Source: Margaritifera margaritifera (Eukaryota > Mollusca > Bivalvia > Unionida > Margaritiferidae). Taken from it: a DNA stretch of 64,000 nucleotides. The notes under the pieces are model-generated. The model saw only the letters and a program-made list of their open reading frames with translations. It did not search any database and was not told the origin of the DNA. Below are positions 37,546 to 44,940 of this stretch, piece after piece. Position 1 is the stretch's first letter; every line of letters starts with the position of its first letter. The stretch is from positions 8,995,001 to 9,059,000 of the forward strand of contig JAQPZY010001684.1 in NCBI GenBank assembly GCA_029931535.1. The letters are read 5' to 3'. Position numbers and translations under genes: made by a program.

Positions 37546-37980
37546 TTATCGCATGACCCCTCCTAAAAGTGGTCCAGCAATCGTTCCTAACAAAGGAGCG
37601 GCTATTTTTAACAACGGTCCTATCAACATAGGTAGAAATCCTCCTCGTTGCACCAACATTTTTTTCTTTTGTTGAAGAGGTATTTTCTTTTTTACCATTT
37701 GACGAAGAACGTTCCGATGTTTCCCTAATTTTTGTTTCTGTATCTTGGACAAAGGTACCGTTCCTTTCAACACGTTCAAACAAGATTCACACACGGTATC
37801 GATGATTTCTTTAGGAGCTGTTTGAATGAGTTGTTTTCGCATGGGAGGATTGGATTTGGTAAAGACAGACAAGACATCCCAATGTTTGGCCAGACGAGGG
37901 GGAAGTCGTCCTTTTTTGGTGGTTTTACTTTTCTTCTTTTTTTGGTGGAGGTAGTTGTGGTGTGCACGTTTGGGAGCCAT
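37546..37980 (-). CDS. Basic-hydrophobic virion protein A
   Basis: Intact 144-aa protein with a strongly basic N terminus (MAPKRAHHNYLHQKKKKSK). The block CESCLNVLKGTVPLSKIQKQ, KLGKHRNVLRQMVKKK and LVQRGGFLPMLIGPLLK follows, ending in a hydrophobic Gly-rich tail (APLLGTIAGPLLGGVMR). The architecture (basic head, KH/RGGFL block, hydrophobic tail) is typical of a small adintovirus structural protein. The neighbouring gene at 38,031-38,986 shares the same block, so the two look like paralogues. TATA-like motif 49 bp upstream. Confidence 0.65.
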   Translation of the reverse strand: MAPKRAHHNYLHQKKKKSKTTKKGRLPPRLAKHWDVLSVFTKSNPPMRKQLIQTAPKEIIDTVCESCLNVLKGTVPLSKIQKQKLGKHRNVLRQMVKKKIPLQQKKKMLVQRGGFLPMLIGPLLKIAAPLLGTIAGPLLGGVMR

Positions 37981-38028
37981 CTTAGAGGTGAGGAGTAAGT
38001 CTGAAGTCTCTGGCAGGGTACCCTTCTA

Positions 38029-38035
38029 TTTTATA
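38029..38035 (-). promoter_or_regulatory. TATA-like box for virion protein A gene
   Basis: TATAAAA on the minus strand, 49 bp before the ATG at 37,980 and overlapping the stop codon of the preceding gene. Confidence 0.5.
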
Positions 38036-38986
38036 CTGGAACACGTCTCCACTGATTGTCTGCACGACGTACCAACTTTACGACAGGCCTCACTTGACGT
38101 TGAGGTGTTTTCAAGGGATTAAATCGTTTCAATTCTTCTTTGGATAAATCCACTAAACTTTGTAAGATGCCAGTTCTTTCTTGGAGTTTGGTTTTAGGGG
38201 ATGGTACTTTGTGGGTGGCTGCTGCCATGGCTAAATCAGCTGAAGTCGACGGTCCCGACGGGGTGACTTTAGAAATAGGTTTCCATTTTTGCATCAAATT
38301 AGGAAACACGGATCTTAAATCTGGTTTGACAGGCATCATGGTAAAAGAGGGTGAAGAAGAAGACAAAGAGGAAGAGGAGGTGGACGCAAAAGGAGACCTC
38401 GTCATCATTGGGGACTGTGATGGTGGTGATGGTAAGGGTGGTGGTGTTTTGCGAGTGTACGTTTGAGTCCTGGCTGCAGTACCTCTTTTACGTCGGGTGT
38501 TAGTGGTGGTGGTGGTGGTAGGTGTGGTTTTCTTCTTCTTCTGGGCACGACTTTTCTTTTTCTGAGGGCTGCCTTTCTTCTTTTTCTTGGTGGTGGTGGT
38601 TTTCTTCTTTGGACTTTTCTTCTTTTTAGGAGTTGTTTTGGCTTTGGCATCATTAGGATCCCATTTCAAAAGGGAACGAATCATAACCCCTCCTAAAGAA
38701 CCACTTCCACCAGGAGTTAAAATGATTTGTTTTTTAGTCCGTGAATCGATTCTAGCATCAGCCAGTTGTGACAATGCTCCTTTATGTTTTTGAAAAAACG
38801 TTGAGTTAGATGAGGGATGTGAATGATGCCTTGTAGTAATTGACGTGCCGTCAAAGTAAACCATCGTAACACTTCTTTAAGACTCGCTTCTAACAAATGA
38901 GCACGGACTTGTGCATTTTTTTCACGACTGATGCCATACAAGGCACGAATCAATTTAGCCGAAGGATGAGATTGAAAGGAAGTCAT
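38031..38986 (-). pseudogene. Basic virion protein B, frameshifted; paralogue-like to protein A
   Basis: ATG at 38,986. The first frame gives about 66 residues with ALYGISREKNAQVRAHLLEA and VLRWFTLTARQLLQGIIHI; a one-base indel in a T6/A run near 38,795 then moves into the frame holding KHKGALSQLADARIDSRTKK and ILTPGGSGSLGGVM. This order (LLxG, KHxxxL, KK, GG) matches protein A. A long Lys/Pro/Ser/Thr-rich tail follows (KKKKSPKKKTTTT, TTPTTTTTTNTRRKRG), suggesting DNA binding, with a C-terminal region ending RRADNQWRRVPV. Function inferred only from composition and position. Confidence 0.65.
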
Positions 38987-39031
38987 CTTCTCTCAAAAAG
39001 AGTGTGAGACAGAAATGACGTAGTAGGTTGT

Positions 39032-39038
39032 TTTTATA
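39032..39038 (-). promoter_or_regulatory. TATA-like box for virion protein B gene
   Basis: TATAAAA on the minus strand, 46 bp before the ATG at 38,986. Confidence 0.5.
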
Positions 39039-39044
39039 GTTTTT

Positions 39045-39779
39045 TTAAAAATGGGCTGAAGGGGACGTGTAAATGACAGGACCTCCTTCTTCACCCCAAG
39101 GGTGAAACAATTGGGCACGAAATCTCAAATAGTCAGGAGTGGTCGGTTTTAAGTCGATGAGTAAATACTCGTGAGGGGTTTGAGTGGCATCGTCGTACGC
39201 ATAATTGAGCCAAGGAGCCCCTAACTGTTTGGCTAACACTTGTACTTGAGATTTGTCTCTGGGGCTTTTAAACAAGACCACGTAATGAGCATTCAAACTA
39301 ATGGTTCGATGGGCTTTACTTTGTTGAAATAAATTTTGTGTAATGTAGACAATACTAGCATTACGATGGTGTCCTTTTCGTGTAAACCAAAGTTTAATTT
39401 CTTCTTCGTCTTCTCCTAACATGTCATCAAAAATAACTAAATGAGTTTGACTCACGTCAGACACAATTCCATCGTCTTCGTGAGGAATACCATCCACAAA
39501 CGAAATGGTTTCTCCTTGACTTTCTTGGAGTAGTGTGTAAGACGGTTGCCACTCTTTGTAACACCACACGATACGTTGAGGTGGACGATCAAACAAATCA
39601 GTTTTGTGTTCGATCAATCGTTTGACAAATTCGGTTTTACCTGAACCACTCGGTCCAGCAATCAACATGTTAAATGGATGGCGCAGATACAAAGCATTCC
39701 AACTTTGACGATCTAACTTTTCGTCAATCACTTTAACCACAGAAGAGGTAGACGAGGTAGAAGAGGAGGATGTAGCCAT
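39045..39779 (-). CDS. ATPase: Genome packaging ATPase (FtsK/A32-type)
   Basis: Intact 244-aa protein. Walker A is GPSGSGKT (residues 42-49), Walker B LVIFDDML (about 114-121), and a sensor-like ASIVYITQNLFQ follows near 141-152. This is the FtsK-HerA type ATPase used by Polintons, adintoviruses and relatives to package DNA into the capsid. The start is taken at ATG 39,779 (MATSSSSTSS) and not the upstream in-frame ATGs at about 39,824-39,810, because those lie over a TATAAAA motif that fits a promoter like those of neighbouring genes. Confidence 0.93.
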   Translation of the reverse strand: MATSSSSTSSTSSVVKVIDEKLDRQSWNALYLRHPFNMLIAGPSGSGKTEFVKRLIEHKTDLFDRPPQRIVWCYKEWQPSYTLLQESQGETISFVDGIPHEDDGIVSDVSQTHLVIFDDMLGEDEEEIKLWFTRKGHHRNASIVYITQNLFQQSKAHRTISLNAHYVVLFKSPRDKSQVQVLAKQLGAPWLNYAYDDATQTPHEYLLIDLKPTTPDYLRFRAQLFHPWGEEGGPVIYTSPSAHF

Positions 39780-39808
39780 GTCTGAGGTAAGACAAAAGAC
39801 CCAAGACA

Positions 39809-39815
39809 TTTTATA
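39809..39815 (-). promoter_or_regulatory. TATA-like box for packaging ATPase gene
   Basis: TATAAAA on the minus strand, 30 bp before the chosen ATG (39,779). It argues against the longer ORF that would translate through it. Confidence 0.5.
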
Positions 39816-39829
39816 CATTTTCATACACG

Positions 39830-39835
39830 TTTATT
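39830..39835 (-). terminator. Candidate polyadenylation signal
   Basis: TTTATT on the plus strand (AATAAA on the minus strand), 48 bp past the stop of the LPxxLR protein gene and followed by a long T-run. Could serve the transcript(s) starting near 40,900. Confidence 0.4.
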
Positions 39836-39882
39836 TTTTTTTTTTTTAAAAAACAACCAACCAACACAACAAAAAACATATT

Positions 39883-40228
39883 TTACAACTTTACACGAAC
39901 ACGAAGAAGTGAATTAGTGAAAAAATATGCAATTAAAATGAACACGTAAAGTAACTCTCTTTTGTGTTCTTCACGATACTCGTGATAGTTTTTCTTCAAA
40001 ATCAGATTTCTGATACGGTGAAAGTCACGGTAGTGTGCAAATCGAGGAATGACTTTGAGTTTGGGTTTCACTTGGATCTGGACAAACTCTTTGTAAATGC
40101 GTACTCGCAACTTCGAAGGCAAGTCACGAATGCGATCTTCTAAAACTAGGGACAAAATACTGGTAAATGCGTTCTCGCAGCTCCAAAGGTAAACCACAAA
40201 TGTATTCTTGTAAAGTATCCTCCGGCAT
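39883..40228 (-). pseudogene. Small protein with repeated LPxxLRxRIYxxFV motif, frameshifted
   Basis: From ATG 40,228 the frame reads MPEDTLQEYICGLPLELRER then IYQYFV and stops at 40,124. A second frame, open from upstream to 39,883, reads DRIRDLPSKLRVRIYKEFVQ, then basic sequence and a hydrophobic segment near the C terminus (YVFILIAYFFTNSLL). The two LPxxLRxRIYxxFV blocks are 60-80 bp apart in different frames: either an internal duplication plus indel, or one gene with a frameshift. The motif resembles an F-box/BC-box-type helix pair, which is inference. An alternative ATG at 40,260 lies in the longer frame. Confidence 0.5.
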
Positions 40229-40234
40229 GTTTTT

Positions 40235-40812
40235 TTACTTCTTCTTGGCATCTGGCTCATCGTACCCGTACTCTTCTGAGGCCACTAAAGGTAAGAACTG
40301 ACAGCGCGGAGACCATCTGGCATGTTCAATGTAAGCTGAGTCGGTAGGCTCCCATTGGTGAAGTCTCACACCGCAACTGAAAAATTGAACTTTATCTCCT
40401 TCTCCCAAGTAATAAATCGAGATCTGGCTAAAGCTTTGTCAGTAGTGGATTGTAGTAGAAATTTAGGCCACTTGTCTTTGAACGTCTCGAGTCGATTATC
40501 ATACTTGGAATAACCAGGCAAAGCCACAGGTATCGTCAATTCTTTATGACATTCACAGGTACGTTTAGCATTCTTCCCAATAAAGAAGAAAGGTCGTCCT
40601 GCATCTCTAGATGGACGGTGAGGTACACGTGCTGCATCGACGATGTCCAAGCGTACGGCATCCGTCTGATCGTGTGAATCGATGCTGTCAACGCTTACGG
40701 AATCCGTCTCGTCGCATGGCACTGCATCGCACTCCAAGTCGTAATGGTACTTGGAGTTCACACCACTAGATTTCTTCCTCGGTGGGTGGGTGGCATGAGT
40801 ATTCTTATTCAT
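40235..40812 (-). pseudogene. BIR-domain (IAP-like) protein, frameshifted
   Basis: ATG at 40,812 (the open frame further upstream has no ATG). A polar N-terminal region with RTCECHKEL is followed by a baculovirus IAP repeat: RLETFKDKWPKFL and DKALARSRF in the first frame and, after an indel at the A-run at 40,414-40,416, YYLGEGDKV, FFSCGVRLHQWEP and EHARWSPRCQFLPL in the second. Three of four zinc ligands (Cys, His, Cys) are visible; the first Cys position of VxCFxCG is Phe. BIR proteins bind caspases or IAP antagonists, so a role in blocking host cell death is plausible but inferred. The second frame stops at 40,235. Confidence 0.8.
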
Positions 40813-40912
40813 CTTTGGTGGGAGGATGACAAAATTAATCTTTTTATTTCTTCTTCTTGCTCGGTCAACGTTGAAAGTCACAATGAATGGTTAGGTTTGG
40901 AAGGGGTGCCCT

Positions 40913-40919
40913 TTTTATA
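40913..40919 (-). promoter_or_regulatory. TATA-like box upstream of BIR gene
   Basis: TATAAAA on the minus strand, about 100 bp before the ATG at 40,812 and just past the PolB stop codon. Confidence 0.45.
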
Positions 40920-40934
40920 CTGCAGATCGGCGTG

Positions 40935-42009
40935 TCAGTAATGTAAAGTGGTGTGGTCTGGAAGTCTCACTCGCTTCTGGTACACGATTTGGTACACTTT
41001 TTGTAAAGGACGAGTGACAATTTGATGATTAGGTAACCGTACGATCTTGTGAGGTTCTAACGTGTGCACTCGAAAGTCTTCCACTTGTCCAGACAGCAAA
41101 GCATTTTTCAAAACCTCAAAGTTAACCACTTGGCTGGTTAGGGATGCCTGCTTGTTGCAACAGGAGTTCTGCTTTGTTTCGTTGTTTGGTTCTGTCCGAC
41201 TGTCGAATGTTATTCCAGGCTCTTTTCCATTCTTTGCTCTCGTTCTTGTTGGCATATGTTCGCCCCACCACAATAGCCCGAGCAAAGCACATCTGGTCTT
41301 GAGTATTGTCGATTTGGACGACACTGCGTTTGGTACTTCGAATATCGTCCACCAGTAACGGTTTCCTACTTCGTCCACTTCCTCAAGAAGGGGAAAAGTG
41401 AGTCAAGTAAAGTGTGACCTTTCCATCGGTGATGGTAAACTTGTCGTTGGATTGTTGCACATGTTCTATTTTGGACATGACTTTGTCTGGCGTTAATTCT
41501 GCCGGGGTGCTGAACTCGATCCAAACAGGACTCTTCAAATTGTCATGATGAATGGCCAGTCTCAATCGATCGTCTTCTTTGGCTCCACATTGTCGTTTTA
41601 AGTTCATTAAGACAGAATCCCACAAATCGCTAATGAACCCCGCCGCTTTCTCGGGAGGTACTTTGGACTTGAAGTCTTTAAAGTGAACAGTGTGAGTGTA
41701 AGCTGTAGTTTTAAATTTTCGAGAAGTTATTTTTTGAGTCTCTAGAATCCAATAGTAATTTTCAGGAGGAGCCAAAGTACTAGGTTGTATTTCTTGGCCT
41801 GGGGTTCTGGTAGTGGATTTTGTTTTGGGTGGATTAGAAGTTTGGGTTTCAGGTTCACTCATCTCCTCTTCGAAGTCACTAGCATGGACTTGAGCTAGTA
41901 GTTCATCTAGCGGTGTTTCAGGCGGTACGGAATGTCTTAGTCGTCGTGGCCTCTTTGTTTCTTCTTCTTCTTCTTCTGGTTTCTCATGGCTTCGACGTGA
42001 TCTTTTCAT
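40935..42009 (-). pseudogene. PolB: DNA polymerase B remnant, internal catalytic region deleted
   Basis: ATG at 42,009. About 208 codons of N-terminal extension (acidic/basic, then YYWILETQKITSRKF, WDSVLMNLKRQC) end at an in-frame TGA at 41,383-41,385. The same frame resumes with RSVVQIDNTQDQMCFARAIV, a block typical of Polinton PolB N termini. Near 41,130 the sequence jumps, in another frame, to VNFEVLKNALL, then KVYQIVYQKRVRLPDHTTLH and stop at 40,935, which resembles the extreme C terminus of the family. Polinton PolB usually exceeds 1,000 residues; here the exonuclease and polymerase motifs (DxxSLYPS-like, YxDTDS-like) are absent from the whole element. Confidence 0.82.
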
Positions 42010-42122
42010 CTTGAAGTTTACTTTGAAACTGATTCAGTTTCACCCAGGGAACCTATATATATATATATAGACCTTCTTACCCTCAGAATCACTAGTCGTG
42101 ATTGAACTTTCAAACTGTGAAG
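42010..42122. promoter_or_regulatory. Divergent promoter region between PolB and HNH genes
   Basis: About 113 bp separate the opposed ATGs. It contains an alternating (TA)7 run (about 42,054-42,069), usable as a TATA element in either direction. Inferred from arrangement only. Confidence 0.45.
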
Positions 42123-42980
42123 ATGGAAAAGTACTGCGCTCGAGATAAAAGTCAAGATACTGGAATTGAACTGAATAAGTATGTTCATAAGGTGTATGAT
42201 AATTATGCTGCTGACATACTTGGTAATGTCTATCATATGAAGTATGGAAGGAAAGTCAAAGGAAATTTGAATTCATTTGGATTGATAAAGATTAAGGTTA
42301 CTGGTAAGGAAGGAAAGAGGAAGAAACAAACAAATCGAGGGAGATTTGTCTTTGAAGCGGTGAATGGAGTGGATCTACCAAGACAGAGTGAAGTGGTACA
42401 TCTCAATGATGTACTTGATGATGATAGAATAGAACATCTTCAAGTGATGACTGCTAGTGAACGAACATGTTTGCATAAACATGTGAAGAATGATAAAGAA
42501 AGAAGGAGAATTAATTTTGGAAGTGATAGAAGTGTGTTGTGCCAGTTTGTTGGTGAGACAGAGGAAAGAAGATTTGAAAGTATGGAAAAGGCTGCTGAAT
42601 ATTTTGATTGTGTTTCATCAAGTGTCTACTATTGCTGTACTGGAATTTGTAAGTCGGTCTTTTCGAAGAAGTTCCAGAAAAGATTTTTCAAGCTAGATGG
42701 GAAGAGCCAGAGAAGAAGAGTCAAGTCATTGGAGGATTTGTGAGACCTGTGAAATTAACTGACTTGAATTCAGGATTATATAGTCGGATGGATTCCATTC
42801 GTGATGTGGCAAGGTGTTTTGGATTAGATCATAGTAAAGTTTACAAGATTTGTAAAAAAAGAGCGGTGGATTCGAGATGATAATGGACATTTTATTAAGT
42901 TGGAGTTTATCAATGAGAGTCCAGAAGAAAGTTATGAGAGAATTGTAGACAAGAATCTTCCTGAAGTGTCAGAACAATAA
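42123..42980 (+). pseudogene. NUMOD4/HNH endonuclease-like gene with two frameshifts
   Basis: ATG at 42,123. N-terminal ADILGNVYHMKYGRKVKG and GLIKIKVTGKEGKRK resemble NUMOD4; RFVFEAVNG and VVHLNDVLDDDRIEHLQVMT match the HNH core of homing-type endonucleases, though the usual Asp before His is Val. A NUMOD1-like DNA-binding repeat follows (FESMEKAAEYFDCVSSSVYY), then, after a frameshift near 42,700, a second repeat (MDSIRDVARCFGLDHSKVYK). A further indel at the A7 run near 42,858 leads to RWIRDDNGHFIKLEF and a stop at 42,980. It is the only plus-strand gene of the element and its 3' end lies in the right TIR. Probably a DNA endonuclease; role in the element unknown. Confidence 0.75.
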
Positions 42981-43074
42981 GAGAATGAAATGGTAAATAT
43001 GGAAGTGTATTGAACTGTATTGGACTTATATGAAATTGTTTTATTACCACGAGTAACATAATGTATATACATTG

Positions 43075-43080
43075 AATAAA
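43075..43080 (+). terminator. Candidate polyadenylation signal after HNH gene
   Basis: AATAAA 95 bp past the HNH stop codon, inside the right TIR; a mirrored copy lies in the left TIR. Motif and position only. Confidence 0.45.
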
Positions 43081-44035
43081 ATATAATTATTATTATTGAT
43101 GTATATATCTGAATGGTGTTGTGTGGTTTGCTTTTTACCCACCAAACCAAAAAAAAACCCACTTTCCCTCTCTTTCTATCGATCTAAAATTGGGAGGAAA
43201 GAAATAGACTACAGCACCAACAGCAGCAGCAGCAAAGACAACAACAACAACAACAACAACAACTTTTGCAGTCCATCAAATAATTTTTTTTTTTTTTAAA
43301 AATGGATTGTATATTTGTGGTGTGTGTTTTGATATAAAAAAATTTAAAAAGTAAAAAGAATGGTTGTGTTTTGATTTGTTTTTTAAAAAAATTTCCCCTT
43401 CCCCAAAAAAAAAAAAATGTAGATAGTGTGTTTGTGTGTTTTGATTTGTTTTTTAAAAAATTTCCCCTTCCCAAAAAAAAAAAAAAAAATAAATGTAGAT
43501 AGTGTGGTGTGTGTTTTGATATAAACAAAATTTAAAAAATCAAAAAAAAAATTTCCATTTTTTTTCCGGATTATTTTCAGTCTCCGCTAACGTCCGGTAC
43601 AATTTCGGAAGTTTAGTGTTACTTTTAGTCTCAGCCAATTTTTTCCATTTTTTTTCCGGATTATTTTCAGTCTCCGCTAACGTCCGGTACGATTTCGGAA
43701 TTTTACTGTTACTTTTAGTCTAGGCCATTATAATCTAATGTTCCGGATTTTTTCTAGTCAACGCTAAAGTCCGTGACGGTTCCCGAAGTTTAATACAACA
43801 TTTAGTCACGTCCATTTTAGTGTTATTTATAACATAGGTACAATATATGCAAATTTACTGACACCTCCAACATGATCTGAGGTATAGGTAATGCTTTATA
43901 TATAACTCTAGACTATATAGATATAGCCACTAGGCAGAAGGTCACTTACACACGGCGTGTTGGATAGTGTAGTGTGGGGTGTTTGGATAGTATATGACGT
44001 ATTAGGACCACCCTTTATCAAGAAAGATTAATTCC

Positions 44036-44255
44036 CCCAATGTTAAACTCCCGTACGGGTCTGTAGGGTTCCCCAATGTTAAACTCCCGTACGAGTCTGT
44101 AGGGTCCCCCAATGGTAAACTCCCGTACGAGTCTGTAGGGTCCCCCCAATGTTAAACTCCAGTACGAGTCTGTAGGGTCCCCCCAATGTTAAACTCCCGT
44201 ACGAGTCTGTAGGGTCCCCCCAATGTTAAACTCCCGTACGAGTCTGTAGGGTCCC
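44036..44255. repeat. 36-37-bp subterminal repeats, right TIR, 6 copies
   Basis: Unit ccccaatgttaaactcccgt + acgagtctgtagggtcc, the complement of the array at 29,566-29,822. One copy has atggt for atgtt. Confidence 0.93.
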
Positions 44256-44415
44256 CCCTGAGCCTATATCGTCCCACCCTACTACTACACCCGCCATCTT
44301 GGCTCTGTAGAGGCCCACACGCCATCTTGGCTCTGTAGAGGCCCACCCGCCATCTTGGCTCTATAGTGCCACCCCCTAAAATCTTGGCTCTATTTACCCC
44401 CCCCCCCCTACAACT

Positions 44416-44421
44416 CACGGG
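44416..44421. repeat. Right 6-bp target site duplication (CACGGG)
   Basis: Identical to 29,400-29,405 and in the GH1 reading frame: the exon resumes with this copy. Confidence 0.93.
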
Positions 44422-44515
44422 GCTGAATATGTGTACAAGGCTGCACATAACCTGATACGGGCCCACGCCAAGGTATTCCATCTGTATGATACACTGTTCA
44501 GGAAACAACACGGAG
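44416..44515 (+). pseudogene. GH1 exon 4, 3' portion
   Basis: Resumes the interrupted exon with [20 protein letters not shown], then [13 protein letters not shown], the standard GH1 segment after the acid/base motif. Donor GGAG|GTAAAT after 44,515, phase 1. Reads through in frame with 29,334-29,405 if the element and one target copy are removed. Confidence 0.95.
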
Positions 44516-44524
44516 GTAAATAAT

Positions 44525-44785
<261 letters not shown>

Positions 44786-44844
44786 CACCAATGCAATCGA
44801 ACAGGATAAAGAGTTATAATTCGTAAACAGTTATAATTAGTTCT

Positions 44845-44940
44845 AAGGAGGAATCGAACCCCATTGTCAATCGAGCAACGTTACTTATCGCCTAGTTCTC
44901 ATACACAAATGTCCTAATCCACTCGGCTATCCAGTCATCC
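44845..44940 (-). tRNA. tRNA-like sequence (Leu/Ser-type, probable SINE head or pseudogene)
   Basis: On the minus strand it reads with an A-box-like GATAGCCGAGTGGATTAGG and a B box GGGTTCGATTCC, about 96 nt apart end to end. That leaves room for a long variable arm as in class II tRNAs. I cannot fold a clean acceptor stem, so a functional tRNA is unlikely; a SINE head or tRNA pseudogene in the GH1 intron is more likely. Confidence 0.5.

Larger units (their letters stand above)
29406..44415. mobile_element. Polinton/Maverick (adintovirus-like) element, 15.0 kb, defective
   Basis: Complete provirus-like unit: AG...CT ends, terminal inverted repeats of about 1.8 and 1.6 kb, 6-bp target duplication. 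Minus-strand gene order from right to left: PolB remnant, BIR protein, small LPxxLR protein, packaging ATPase, two related virion proteins, unknown 199-aa protein, integrase with chromodomain, two-TM protein, penton-like protein, small basic protein, major capsid protein, Cys-rich protein, adenain-like protease. One divergent plus-strand HNH-type gene sits by the right TIR. It cannot be autonomous because PolB has lost its catalytic core and several genes are frameshifted. It lies in reverse orientation to, and inside, exon 4 of the GH1 gene. Confidence 0.97.
42847..44415. repeat. Right terminal inverted repeat (about 1.57 kb)
   Basis: Reverse complement of 29,406-31,211, with fewer poly-T units and six 36-37-bp subterminal units. 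It includes the last ~130 bp of the HNH gene, so the left TIR carries a copy of that gene tail (31,080-31,211). Ends CCTACAACT next to the target duplication. Confidence 0.93.

Noticed and set aside
34238..38793. Plus-strand ORFs opposite the capsid, integrase and virion genes
   Set aside because: Antisense shadows of minus-strand genes with recognisable domains; Phe/Ser/Gly-rich reverse translations.
39780..39824. Longer N terminus for the packaging ATPase (MKMYKMSWVF...)
   Set aside because: The extra codons cover a TATAAAA motif placed like those of neighbouring genes; the later ATG gives a typical start.
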